Shown piece by piece: positions 11,771 to 20,979 of a stretch of 61,190 nucleotides of DNA. How positions within the stretch are numbered: position 1 is the first letter of the stretch; every line of letters starts with the position of its first letter. The stretch comes from Candidatus Poseidoniales archaeon (lineage in GTDB: Archaea; Thermoplasmatota; Poseidoniia; Poseidoniales; Thalassarchaeaceae): assembly GCA_012960975.1 (NCBI GenBank), contig DUAE01000049.1:1-61190 (forward strand), read 5' to 3'. A program made the translations under genes and the position numbers. The notes beneath the pieces were generated by a model. It was not told the origin of the DNA. It worked only from the letters and a program-made list of their open reading frames with translations, and searched no databases.

Positions 11771-11914
11771 GACCACACCACGCGCCTAACGGTAATCCAT
11801 TGTCCTAAGCGAACCTCTATCAATATACCCTTCAGGTTATTTTACAACCTAACAAACTCGCTATAACGGAGTGCTCTCACCCGTCAGAATCAAGACTACT
11901 AGCATTATGTACGC
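11771..11914. promoter_or_regulatory. Divergent promoter region between gap and the GXGXG gene
   Basis: On the minus strand, GTATATTGATA (11818-11828) is a good TATA candidate for gap. On the plus strand, GCTATAACGG near 11855 could serve the downstream gene. Between them AGGTT-N7-AACCT (11834-11850) forms a small inverted repeat that could bind a regulator of either gene. Boxes were assigned by eye. Confidence 0.4.
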
Positions 11915-13465
11915 ATGGGGATAACCATGCGCGAGGTCACTGGTAAGAGCATGAAATTGAATCGTGACCTCGAAAAAATGCTTACTGAAGCGCTACAACG
12001 TGACCTCTTAGTAAGAATCGGTTGGGGTCGCGGAGGTGATGAAAAACCAAAAAATGGTGAAATTGGAGTCATCACCCATCTTCCACCCAAATCAAGAGTA
12101 TTGTTGTTAGGAGATTTGGGTGAATGCGCTGGCGCCATGAATAGAGGTGGGACATTAACACTGCAGGGTGGCTGTACATCGATGGCTGGTGCTTTCCAAG
12201 CCGAGGGAAGATTAATCGTCGAGAAGGATGCTGGAAATCGAATTGGAGCAAATATGAGCGGCGGGACCATCAATGTCAACGGTTCTGTTGGAAAAGAAGC
12301 CGGGTCTTCAATGAAAGGAGGATTGATTCTAGTTAGAGGTCATGCTGGTGACAGAGTTGGAGCGGGTATGCATGATGGAACAATCGTTGTCCTCGGTTCA
12401 GTTGGATCTGAACCGGGCGTTGGGATGAGAGGGGGGCGAATCATCGTCGCGGGCTCTTGTCCACCTCCCGGTGATGGCTCAACAATGCGAGGTATTGAAC
12501 CGGAAGAAATATTAGATATTTCAGAATATTTGGAACCGCTTGGCCTTTCCATCAATGAAGACGCATTGGTTTTGTTTTCCGATGTTAATTCTCCACCGAT
12601 TGGGGAACAGCCGGAATGCTCTATCATAGAAGGTTTCGAAGGCATTGCAGTTGTTCCAACGACTCAAGACAGACTTGCTTCACATTCACCATTAGATCCA
12701 TACACACTGATATTACCCCCAGGAGAAGATAAAAAGGGACTTTTATTCCCTATCCCCTGGCTTATAGAAGGAAGTGGCACTGAAATTTCAGGTCCAAAAT
12801 CAGCTGCTCAACCATCATTGGTTTCAGAAAACCCTCGGGAAATCGATTTATTGCTAATCGATGAGGATAATTTAGTAGGTTCCGCAGATTCGTTGGGAGG
12901 TTGTGCCGGCATCGTCCTAAATCTTGCAAATTTACCAGTGATGAACGATGCTGAAATAGAAGGATTATTAGTTTCTTTATCAAGCAAAATTCAAAATTCA
13001 GCTCTAGTAATGTTAAGAGATCGTGTCGATCGTGTCGATCACCTTTTCAGATTGGTCGTCGAATTAGATCTTGATGGAGCAATAATCGACGCATCAAGCC
13101 CGGGAGGAGGTAGAGCATCTGCAGCATTGCCGAGGATTGGTTTAGCTGCAAGAGCGATGGATTTGATTAACCAAGAAAGACAATTAATGATTGAACTGGA
13201 TGAGCCTCCAAGTGCAGAAGATTGTCTAATCGCACGTGGAGCCGGCTGTTCTATTGTCGTAGCACCAGCGCCAGACGAAAATTTAGAGGAATACTGTACT
13301 TGGTTGGATTCTACAATCAGAGGTTGGATGAGAGAATTGGGAATTGACGGTATTGAGGAGATTAACAGAAAAAATCTGCGTGCAATGGATTATGACACGG
13401 CAGCAATAACAGGATTACGATTAATCGGATTCGATCGACCACTTCCGATTTGGCTTGGAAATTGA
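11915..13465 (+). CDS. GXGXG beta-helix domain fused to a degenerate glutamate-synthase-like barrel
   Basis: 516 residues. Residues about 40-195 are a GXGXG right-handed helix of the glutamate synthase alpha-subunit C-terminal/FwdC type, with a run of G-rich turns (CAGAMNRGG, RIGANMSGGT, RVGAGMHDGT, GVGMRGGRI). Residues about 300-510 resemble the end of the FMN-binding GltB barrel. LDGAIIDASSPGGGRASAALP corresponds to the IDG-GGTGAAP region, SAEDCLIARGAGC to the PGDIAKA-LGA region, and MRELGIDGIEEI with TGLRLIG to the C-terminal helices. The Cys cluster for the Fe-S site and the amidotransferase domain are absent. The domain order is opposite to that of ordinary GltB. Glutamate synthase activity is therefore unlikely and the role is unknown. 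ATG at 11927 is an alternative start. pheT follows 9 bp after the stop, so the two genes may be cotranscribed. Confidence 0.7.
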   Translation: MGITMREVTGKSMKLNRDLEKMLTEALQRDLLVRIGWGRGGDEKPKNGEIGVITHLPPKSRVLLLGDLGECAGAMNRGGTLTLQGGCTSMAGAFQAEGRLIVEKDAGNRIGANMSGGTINVNGSVGKEAGSSMKGGLILVRGHAGDRVGAGMHDGTIVVLGSVGSEPGVGMRGGRIIVAGSCPPPGDGSTMRGIEPEEILDISEYLEPLGLSINEDALVLFSDVNSPPIGEQPECSIIEGFEGIAVVPTTQDRLASHSPLDPYTLILPPGEDKKGLLFPIPWLIEGSGTEISGPKSAAQPSLVSENPREIDLLLIDEDNLVGSADSLGGCAGIVLNLANLPVMNDAEIEGLLVSLSSKIQNSALVMLRDRVDRVDHLFRLVVELDLDGAIIDASSPGGGRASAALPRIGLAARAMDLINQERQLMIELDEPPSAEDCLIARGAGCSIVVAPAPDENLEEYCTWLDSTIRGWMRELGIDGIEEINRKNLRAMDYDTAAITGLRLIGFDRPLPIWLGN

Positions 13466-13474
13466 GGTTTTTCT

Positions 13475-15229
13475 ATGCCGACATTAACATTTCAACATTC
13501 TATATTATCTCAATTACAACGTCGTTCGGGCATCGAATATGATGCTGAAGAATGGGAGAATCGACTTCCAGGAATTGGATGTGTCGTCGAAGTTAATGAT
13601 GAAAATGGAATAGAAATAGAAATTTTTCCTGACAGACCTGATTTGCTAAGCCATGAAAACATTGCACGTGCTGCTCGTTCATTCCTTCACTCAATAGATA
13701 TCACCCCTGATCTGGAAATTCGTCACGGTGAAGTTGAGATGAAGGTTGAATCATCATTAGCCGAAGTTAGACCAGTTATACTTGGTGCTATTGTGCGCGG
13801 TGTAGAGAATGGTTCGACACCCGAAGAAAAGGATGAGTTCATTCAATCACTCATGGATCATCAAGAAAAATTGCATATGACACTTGGAAGAAGAAGAAAA
13901 TTTTCATCCATCGGAGTTCATGATTTGACAAAAATAACACCTCCATTTAGAGTGACAACAGTCGATGGTGGATACGAATTTATCCCTTTGGCGATGGAAA
14001 AAAAAATAAGTATCGAAAAAATCCTTACGACCCATCCTAAGGGTATTGATTACGCCCACCTAGTGAAAGGATACTCGAAATATCCAATGATTATTGATTC
14101 GAATGAAAAGGTGTTATCGTTTCCACCAATAATAAATGGAAACCATACAGCTATTAGCTCTTCTACTACAGATTTTTTCATTGATGTAACGGGTTGGGAT
14201 AAACGATCTTGTGAAGCTTGCTTATTGCTAACTTGCCTCTCTCTTTCTGAACGAGGAGGAGTCATTGAATCAATTGAGTTAACCGGTTGGGATAATGAAA
14301 TCTCAAATTGCCCTCGAGGAGACTCAAAACTTCACAACCTGCCTCATAGTTTGATTCAAAGAATCCTTGGCATAGAATTGTCGAATGAAGAAATTGACTT
14401 AGCGATAAAGAAGATGGGAGGTGTTTTACTCGAATCAAGAACCGTTACCGATGGTGCTGAGAAATCTGAGAAATGGGCAGATTGCGCCGTCGGTGAAAAA
14501 GAGCATGTGATTGCTATGCCAAGATGGCGCTCAGACATAATGCACCCAGTCGATATCGTTGAGGACATTGCTATCGGTTATGGCTACGACAATTTACCCG
14601 ATACACTATCGACTGTTCATATAGATGCAATTCCGTTAAAATCATCACAATTAAGGCGCAGGGTGAGTTCTAGTTTGTGCGCACTTGGTTTGCAAGAAAC
14701 ACAGAGTCTTACCCTTTCAAATAATTTAGATCAGTTCAATAACCTGAGATGGGAAGCAAAGGGTGAGATAACTGTAATTGCAAATCCCATTACCAAAGAA
14801 CACACGATTTTGAGGGAACATATTTTACCATCCCTACTGAATTTACTCGCAGCCAATCGCCATCATGAACTTCCACAGAGAATTCATGAATTAGGCACTG
14901 TAGTTATAGATTCAAAGAACCAACTGAAAGCCGCGTGGGCTTGTGCAGAGGTAGGGGGGGGATTTGCGGCAGCAAAAGGTATTGCTCAGGCACTATTGCG
15001 CGACCTTGGTGCTGAAATTAATCTTATTACTTACCAAGCAACTGCCCCTCATTGTGGTCCGTGGATTGAGGGCAGAGGGGCGAAAGTATTCTACGATGGA
15101 GTTGAGGTAGGAGTATTTGGAGAAATTGACCCAATCGTAAGCCGAAAATTTGGGATAAAATCCCCCATCCAAGCTGGTGAATTTGACATTAATGCCATCG
15201 GCCAATCAATACCCGATCCAGTTCTATGA
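13475..15229 (+). CDS. pheT: Phenylalanyl-tRNA synthetase beta subunit (archaeal type)
   Basis: 584 residues, close to the usual archaeal/eukaryotic PheT length. The N-terminus contains EIFPDRPDLLSHENIARAAR, the archaeal equivalent of the NRpDclS motif. The B3/B4 region includes FIDVTGWD. The B5 domain contains MPRWRSDIMHPVDIVEDIAIGYGYDN, and the C-terminal catalytic-like module contains NPITKEHTILREHILPSLL. It pairs with PheS to charge tRNA-Phe. pheS is not in the window, so the subunits are encoded apart. It starts 9 bp after the preceding gene, with a GAGG-like stretch (TGAGGTTTTTCTATG) before the ATG. Confidence 0.95.
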   Translation: MPTLTFQHSILSQLQRRSGIEYDAEEWENRLPGIGCVVEVNDENGIEIEIFPDRPDLLSHENIARAARSFLHSIDITPDLEIRHGEVEMKVESSLAEVRPVILGAIVRGVENGSTPEEKDEFIQSLMDHQEKLHMTLGRRRKFSSIGVHDLTKITPPFRVTTVDGGYEFIPLAMEKKISIEKILTTHPKGIDYAHLVKGYSKYPMIIDSNEKVLSFPPIINGNHTAISSSTTDFFIDVTGWDKRSCEACLLLTCLSLSERGGVIESIELTGWDNEISNCPRGDSKLHNLPHSLIQRILGIELSNEEIDLAIKKMGGVLLESRTVTDGAEKSEKWADCAVGEKEHVIAMPRWRSDIMHPVDIVEDIAIGYGYDNLPDTLSTVHIDAIPLKSSQLRRRVSSSLCALGLQETQSLTLSNNLDQFNNLRWEAKGEITVIANPITKEHTILREHILPSLLNLLAANRHHELPQRIHELGTVVIDSKNQLKAAWACAEVGGGFAAAKGIAQALLRDLGAEINLITYQATAPHCGPWIEGRGAKVFYDGVEVGVFGEIDPIVSRKFGIKSPIQAGEFDINAIGQSIPDPVL

Positions 15230-15236
15230 AATAAAA

Positions 15237-15434
15237 TCAATCTTCTTTTTTGTCTTCGCCAAAAAATTTCATCGCATCAAGAAACTCTTTGTCTTTAAGA
15301 TGCAATCTGCTCGACACCAACTCATCTTGGTCATCAGTAGTTGTTCTTTCATATTCAATAACTTCGGGATTTTTGATTTTAATGGTTTTCGCCGGTTCGG
15401 GTTGTTTTTTTCTAAATGGCCATATAGGCACCAT
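15237..15434 (-). CDS. Small charged protein of unknown function
   Basis: A 65-residue ORF, convergent with pheT (7-bp gap) and divergent from the SGNH-protein gene. The product starts MVPIWPFRKK and is otherwise lysine- and acid-rich, ending in EDKKED. There is no signal, membrane segment or recognisable motif. Support comes from its fit in the only available space, its ATG, and a soluble charged composition like that of genuine small archaeal proteins. A 63-codon ORF in another frame on the same strand is less protein-like (N- and K-rich). I cannot assign a function. Confidence 0.5.
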   Translation of the reverse strand: MVPIWPFRKKQPEPAKTIKIKNPEVIEYERTTTDDQDELVSSRLHLKDKEFLDAMKFFGEDKKED

Positions 15435-15462
15435 AGTGGATGAGTGGGACCTAACTCCATAG

Positions 15463-15494
15463 ACCCTTCGTTAACTGATTCAACATAGAAGGGT
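15463..15494. repeat. Inverted repeat in a divergent intergenic region
   Basis: ACCCTTC (15463-15469) and GAAGGGT (15488-15494) are perfectly complementary across an 18-bp spacer. They lie 35 bp upstream of the SGNH-protein start and about 30 bp upstream of the small 65-residue gene on the other strand. The position suits a regulator binding site. No function is shown. Confidence 0.35.
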
Positions 15495-15528
15495 AGGAAT
15501 GAAAGAGTGAGAACGATGAGCCGAGACT

Positions 15529-18363
15529 ATGAAAGAGCGGCTGAACTCGGTAATTCTCATTTTTTTACTATTAACTTCACTCTCAGCGCCGGCGGGTCTA
15601 AAAGACACGATGGAGCCTTCCAAATCTATTGAAAAAGGAGTTTCTAACGATATATTATTTCTAGGGAATTCCTATACGAATCAGAATAATCTTGCATCAA
15701 AACTCAATGATTTAATGGATTCAGGAGGAGAAGAAGTTTCAGTGAGTGCATTGACTGGGGGCGGACTGAATTTAAAAAATCATGAAGAAAAGGCCAGAGA
15801 GACTGATGATTCATGGGACTTAGCATTGAACGAAGCAAATGACTATGTTATTCTTCAAGACCAAAGTCAAATTCCATCATTTCCAACCAGTTCTACATCG
15901 TGGAGAGAGAGTAAGGCCGGAGCAATCTATCTTAACGAACGCATTTTCAATTCGAATGGGAATACAATTCTTTTCATGACTTGGGGATACAAGGATGGGG
16001 ATAGCAATAATCAATGGAGGAATCCAGATTATCTGACTATGCAATTACACCTTCGACAAGGATATGAAATGTATCTTGAAAACATCACTACTGACTCACA
16101 ACCTGCTTTTATTGCACCTGTCGGTCTCGCGTTCGAATATATTTACAATAATGTTGCAGATACTGGTGTCGACCCGTCGGTGGGCTCCACTTCGTTCTCA
16201 AATCTATACTCAAATGATGGGTCACACCCATCGATAGATGGAACATACTTGGCCGCATGTGTTTTCCATTCAATTCTGACAGGTAATTCAACAATCGGTC
16301 TCGATTATCCTAACCAAATTTCACCCTCTCGCGCTTTAGAATTACAACAGGCTGCTTCAGCGACGGTATTCAATAATACTCCAAATTATCTCTATCCATT
16401 CCACATCGAACCCCCTGGCATTAATTTCGGATCAGATTCAGGATCAGTATTTTCAATCGACCCAGGAATACAGATGAATTTGAATGTGAATTTTACGAAT
16501 TATGCAGATCAAACAGATATTGCCGAGATAATAATCACTGGCGCAGAAGAATGGAATATTTGGTGGGGTTACAATAATGATACCACTCTTGGACATGAAT
16601 TCAATGCACCATCGGGCTCCACCGGATGGGTGCAATTTTCAATCACGGCGCCAACAACTCAAAATGGACTTCCGTTAGCAAATTCAATCCACGAATTTAG
16701 CATGGAATTGATTACAGGTTCAGACGGGCGTCAAGATTGGTACAATTTTTCAATGAAATATGGATACCATCATGAAGCAGAAATTGTCGAGGGTGGGGGG
16801 ATATTCTCAATATCTCCTTTTGATGTCGCTACGATTTCAATGATTGCAAGAAATTTAGGCAATACTCAACGCGATTTGGAAATCGGCATTAGGCCAGTCG
16901 ATGAAAATGGAACTCCACTGGAAAATTTCGGTCAAGCATTCGCATTGGACGATTGGAATATCTTTGTTCTAGATAGGCATGAATTGAATGAGTTATATCC
17001 GAATCAAACTGCAAATATTAGGTTTCAAGTTGAATCCCCATTCCTTACTTCAGGATCCATGTTCTTTGAGGTAAAAATTTGGAATTCTGCCGCACCAGAG
17101 GACGCGGTCTATACTATTCAACGGGTGAACATTGTTCCAAGGTCAGGAGGTACATTAGAATTGAATAATATCGATTGTAATTTCGACATATCCCCAGGAG
17201 AAAGCTGTAGGACTGAATTAATCATAGAAAATACTGGAGATATACCATATGAATTTGAACTCAAACTCCTCTCTACTCCAGAATGGTTAGATGTTGATTT
17301 GAATACTAAACACATCGAGCTAAATCCCTCTGAAGTAGCTAATGGAATAAATTTGAATGCCAGTGTGAGACCTGGTACCAGTTCGAATTTACAGGCCATG
17401 ATAATTGTTGAATTATGGGTGGATAATTGGAATCCATCGACAGTGGAATTTATGATTACTTCCGGAGATTATTTTGAATGGAAACTGGAAATTATTTCCA
17501 CCGAAACGATAGATGAAAATAATTTAACATCGACTTGGAAATTAACAAATTTAGGGAATATTGAGGATGGATTAGTTGTCAATCTCGACGTTAATGTTTT
17601 CACTCAATTTGGGTTAATTCCTCCCGAAGGAGCGACCTTTAGCAGTTCAGGGAATCCGCGCTCCTTTGAAAGATTAAACATTCAAGTTGGGGAATCCGTT
17701 ACATTTACCGCTTGGATGATAGTACCCGATGAAGCACCTGTCGACACGAGTGCGACATTAACCATCGAAGCTCATTCTATGAGAGATCCACGAATTAGTT
17801 TCACTGCGACCGATTCTGCAACAATAGGTGGAGTGGGCAATGGAGATGGCCATTCAGATGTTGAAGAATCAAAAATATTGAAATGGCTGCAGTCTTGGCA
17901 CACCGTTATTCTAAGCATTTTGGTTATTATTGTAGGCAGTATCGGTGTTGCAATGGCGATTAAATATCGATTGAAAGAAGATCGAAAAAGGCTCGGATTA
18001 CCTTCTGAAGACGATGGAAATGTTGAAAATTGGATGGAAAAATACTCAAAGAAAGAAACAAAAATGAAAGTTTCAATCGAATCACCCAAACAGGATGCTA
18101 GCGAATTCGCCACCAAGTTTATCGAAAAATCCGGTGGATTAACAGAAAAAATTCGCTCTGCACCTTCTCCACAAATGGTCGACAAGGCCAGTCATGCCCT
18201 CGACCGAGCAATGACAGAAGATGCTCTCGACGATATCGTAGAAATTGCTGATGATATTAATGAGGGCGAACTCATTCACCCAGACAATGTAATGCTAGAC
18301 TTAGAAGATGATTTCGAATCAAGAATTTCCAGACTGCCCAAAAAGAACGATGCGGAGAAATGA
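15529..18363 (+). CDS. Anchored surface protein with N-terminal SGNH-hydrolase-like domain
   Basis: 944 residues. After a signal peptide (residues about 7-22), an SGNH/GDSL-like domain spans residues about 40-265. It has ILFLGNSYT with Ser48, a GGGLNLKNH block, YVILQDQSQIP, TILFMTWG, and DGSHPSIDGTYLAA with Asp230 and His233. This arrangement resembles the DUF4886-type SGNH family. Several CARDB/NEW3-like beta domains follow (RNLGNTQRDL, IENTGDIPYEF, TNLGNIEDGL). One transmembrane helix lies near 783-815, followed by a charged cytosolic tail of about 130 residues. The predicted role is a cell-surface esterase or deacetylase-like enzyme acting on polysaccharide or a glycan, inferred from the fold only. 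Its stop overlaps the rnhB start (ATGA). Confidence 0.8.
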   Translation: MKERLNSVILIFLLLTSLSAPAGLKDTMEPSKSIEKGVSNDILFLGNSYTNQNNLASKLNDLMDSGGEEVSVSALTGGGLNLKNHEEKARETDDSWDLALNEANDYVILQDQSQIPSFPTSSTSWRESKAGAIYLNERIFNSNGNTILFMTWGYKDGDSNNQWRNPDYLTMQLHLRQGYEMYLENITTDSQPAFIAPVGLAFEYIYNNVADTGVDPSVGSTSFSNLYSNDGSHPSIDGTYLAACVFHSILTGNSTIGLDYPNQISPSRALELQQAASATVFNNTPNYLYPFHIEPPGINFGSDSGSVFSIDPGIQMNLNVNFTNYADQTDIAEIIITGAEEWNIWWGYNNDTTLGHEFNAPSGSTGWVQFSITAPTTQNGLPLANSIHEFSMELITGSDGRQDWYNFSMKYGYHHEAEIVEGGGIFSISPFDVATISMIARNLGNTQRDLEIGIRPVDENGTPLENFGQAFALDDWNIFVLDRHELNELYPNQTANIRFQVESPFLTSGSMFFEVKIWNSAAPEDAVYTIQRVNIVPRSGGTLELNNIDCNFDISPGESCRTELIIENTGDIPYEFELKLLSTPEWLDVDLNTKHIELNPSEVANGINLNASVRPGTSSNLQAMIIVELWVDNWNPSTVEFMITSGDYFEWKLEIISTETIDENNLTSTWKLTNLGNIEDGLVVNLDVNVFTQFGLIPPEGATFSSSGNPRSFERLNIQVGESVTFTAWMIVPDEAPVDTSATLTIEAHSMRDPRISFTATDSATIGGVGNGDGHSDVEESKILKWLQSWHTVILSILVIIVGSIGVAMAIKYRLKEDRKRLGLPSEDDGNVENWMEKYSKKETKMKVSIESPKQDASEFATKFIEKSGGLTEKIRSAPSPQMVDKASHALDRAMTEDALDDIVEIADDINEGELIHPDNVMLDLEDDFESRISRLPKKNDAEK

Positions 18364-19094
18364 AAATGATCAGCATCGGTGTCGATGAAGCTGGACGCGG
18401 CCCTGTAATCGGCCCATTGATAGTATGTGCATTGAAGATCCCTGACCTGAATCGAGATGTGCTCGAATGGATTGGTGCAAGAGATTCAAAAGAATTGACC
18501 GCAAAGGCACGTAAAATTATCGCTGAACAAATCGAGAAGGCAGCAGAAAAATATAATTGGGGGATTGGCTTAGTGATTTGCCCACCGAGTAGAATTGATT
18601 TGAATAAATCTGTTTCAGATTTGAATAGCCTTGAAATTGAATTATTTGCCGAAGCGATTAGATTATCGAGCAATTCAAATGAGAATGGAATAATTTTAGC
18701 TGATGCTTGTGATAGTAATGCTGGGCGCTTTGGTAAAAGGTTGGAAAATGCGCTAGGCGAAAATTGGGGAAATTGGGAAATAGATTCCCGCCATGGCATG
18801 GATTCAATAGATCCAGTTGCAGGAGCTGCGAGTATACTTGCAAAAGTATGTCGCGACTCGGAAATTGAGAAAATTGCAGCGGGATATGATTTCGAAATCG
18901 GAAGCGGCTATCCATCTGATCCAAAAACTCGAATCGCGATCAAGAAAATGCTCGAAGGTGAGCTCCCAGCAAATTGTCTTCGATGGACTTGGTCTACGAT
19001 ATCGGATTTATGGTCCGAGGTCCATTCAACTCCGGTTCCCGTAAGGACTGAAGATGGTGGTGGCATCATTCAATCCTCACTTGATGACTGGTGA
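18360..19094 (+). CDS. rnhB: Ribonuclease HII
   Basis: 244 residues. The catalytic GVDEAGRG motif lies at residues 7-14, with Asp9 and Glu10. RDSKELTAKAR follows near residue 42. ILADACDSN supplies the third acidic residue near 120, and DPVAGAASILAKVCRDSEIEKIA is the conserved C-terminal helix region. The enzyme removes RNA from RNA-DNA hybrids and single ribonucleotides from DNA. The start overlaps the upstream stop by 4 bp, so translation is probably coupled to the surface-protein gene even though the functions look unrelated. ATG at 18366 is a possible alternative start. Confidence 0.95.
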   Translation: MKMISIGVDEAGRGPVIGPLIVCALKIPDLNRDVLEWIGARDSKELTAKARKIIAEQIEKAAEKYNWGIGLVICPPSRIDLNKSVSDLNSLEIELFAEAIRLSSNSNENGIILADACDSNAGRFGKRLENALGENWGNWEIDSRHGMDSIDPVAGAASILAKVCRDSEIEKIAAGYDFEIGSGYPSDPKTRIAIKKMLEGELPANCLRWTWSTISDLWSEVHSTPVPVRTEDGGGIIQSSLDDW

Positions 19095-19141
19095 TTTAGA
19101 CAAGCGTCAAATGCCGAAAGTAGACGGAAGAGAATGATAGC

Positions 19142-20872
19142 ATGGTGGATTCTGACATTTGGGATTCTGAAATCATCGCTACAGTGAGGAAATATGCCCT
19201 TCAAAATGCCGTCGAATATGATGGCGCAGGCCAATCTGGATCCGTTCTTGGTCGACTTCTTGGTGAGCGTGCAGATCTTCGGAAGATGGCTCGTGAACTA
19301 AAAACACTTGTCGAAAAAGAGGTTGCTTCGGCAAATCACCTAGCCTCCAGCCAAGGCATTCAGGCAGCACGTGACGTGTTGGCTGCAACGAACCCAGAGG
19401 CTCTTCAGCGTGAGAAACAAAAAAAGCGTGTTGGGCTCAAAGATTTGCCTAATGCTCAACAAGGTAAGGTCGTTCTCCGATTTGCTCCAAATCCAAATGG
19501 CCCCCTTACTCTCGGTCATGCTAGAGGTGTTTCAATAAATTCGGAATATGCGAAAATGTATCACGGAAAAGTTGTGCTCCGTTTTGATGATACAGATTCA
19601 AAGGTAAAACCACCAATGCCAGCAGCATATGATTGGATTGAATCAGATTATGAATGGTTAACCGGAGCCAAAGCAGACATCATCATTCGAGCATCAGATA
19701 GGATACCGCTATATCTCGATCATGCTGAACAGATGCTCACAGGCGGCTTCGGATACGTATGCCGTTGCTCAGCCGCCGCCTTCAAACAATTACGTGATGG
19801 AAAAGAGGCCTGCCCCTGCAGACCTCGTTCCGTCGAAGACAATCTAATAGATTGGGAATCAATGAAAGAAGGGAATATTGCAGAAGGTGAGGCAGTTGTT
19901 CGTGTGAAAACGGAAATGGATTTACCTAATCCTGCATTGAGAGATTGGCCTGCTTTGCGTATTCAGCATTCCACTCATCCAATGGTTGGCAATCGCTTCA
20001 AAGTGTGGCCTCTGCTAGATTTCCAAAGTGCAATCGAAGACCATCTACAAGGAGTAACTCACATCATTCGTGGAAAAGATTTGATGGACTCTACAAGAAA
20101 ACAAACTATTCTCTATTCCCACTTTGGTTGGACCTACCCCGAAACGCTTTATTGGGGGCGTGTAAAGGTGTATGAATTCGGTGGATTTTCTACTTCAGGT
20201 ATGCGAGCTGAAATTGAAAATGGAGTTTATTCAGGCTGGGATGATGCTCGCCTACCTACACTTCGCGCACTTCGCCGCCGCGGCTTCGATGCAACCGCAT
20301 TACGCGCATTTTGGATTGACCTTGGATTAACTCAGAAAGATATCTCAGTTTCTTTGCAAACTATCGAGGCTTTCAATGCAAAAGAAATCGATGCAAATTG
20401 TGAGCGACGTGCGTTTGTCAGAAATCCAGTAAGTTTGGAACTAAGAACTGAAATGGATGAAAGTAATCCAATGGACATGATTTCGGTTCCGAAACATCCA
20501 GATGGGAAGATTGAAGGGGCGAGAATTTGGAACCTTGCAAGTCAAAGAATTCTCATTGAAAAGCAAGATGCTGAAATTGAAACAATTCGCTTGAAAGATT
20601 ATGCAGATATTTCCAATATTAATGGGCGAGCAACTGTGCAATCTTGGGATCGCTCAGATAGGCGTCCAATCGTTCACTGGATTCCAGAGAATATGGCACG
20701 ACAGGCTGAATTATCCATCCCGAACGGCATGAAATTGCATTCAGTCAAAGGGATGATTGAAGATTTTGAATTGAATATCGGGCAAATCATACAACTAGAA
20801 CGAGTTGGATTCGCCAAAATTGAATCATTAGCAGATGATTTACCGGTCAAATTAATTTGGCTCCATAATTGA
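19142..20872 (+). CDS. gltX: Glutamyl-tRNA synthetase (archaeal type)
   Basis: 576 residues. RFAPNPNGPLTLGHARG near residues 112-130 is the HIGH-type motif. It is followed by RFDDTDSKVKPP, the FDDTD signature of archaeal GluRS/GlnRS. The tRNA-editing-free catalytic core includes HIIRGKDLMDSTRKQ. The class-I loop reads FSTSGMRAEI, then the archaeal YSGWDDARLPTLRALRRRGFD. The C-terminal anticodon-binding part is beta-rich (GluRS-B/GlnRS type). It charges tRNA-Glu and probably also tRNA-Gln, for later amidation. ATG at 19142 lies 47 bp after rnhB. Confidence 0.95.
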   Translation: MVDSDIWDSEIIATVRKYALQNAVEYDGAGQSGSVLGRLLGERADLRKMARELKTLVEKEVASANHLASSQGIQAARDVLAATNPEALQREKQKKRVGLKDLPNAQQGKVVLRFAPNPNGPLTLGHARGVSINSEYAKMYHGKVVLRFDDTDSKVKPPMPAAYDWIESDYEWLTGAKADIIIRASDRIPLYLDHAEQMLTGGFGYVCRCSAAAFKQLRDGKEACPCRPRSVEDNLIDWESMKEGNIAEGEAVVRVKTEMDLPNPALRDWPALRIQHSTHPMVGNRFKVWPLLDFQSAIEDHLQGVTHIIRGKDLMDSTRKQTILYSHFGWTYPETLYWGRVKVYEFGGFSTSGMRAEIENGVYSGWDDARLPTLRALRRRGFDATALRAFWIDLGLTQKDISVSLQTIEAFNAKEIDANCERRAFVRNPVSLELRTEMDESNPMDMISVPKHPDGKIEGARIWNLASQRILIEKQDAEIETIRLKDYADISNINGRATVQSWDRSDRRPIVHWIPENMARQAELSIPNGMKLHSVKGMIEDFELNIGQIIQLERVGFAKIESLADDLPVKLIWLHN

Positions 20873-20979
20873 ATCTTGCCAACAAGGGTTCCTCGTCTAT
20901 TCTTTGTACTCTCTAAATCTAATATCACGGGCCCCTGAAGGCGGCGCATTGAAGTCTTGAAGGTCGACCACAGGCCCAT

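Noticed and set aside
20190-20220. GluRS class-I loop reads STSGMR instead of a KMSKS-like motif
   Set aside because: Archaeal GluRS enzymes vary at this loop, and I cannot confirm that the lysine is unusual to lack. Not claimed as a defect.
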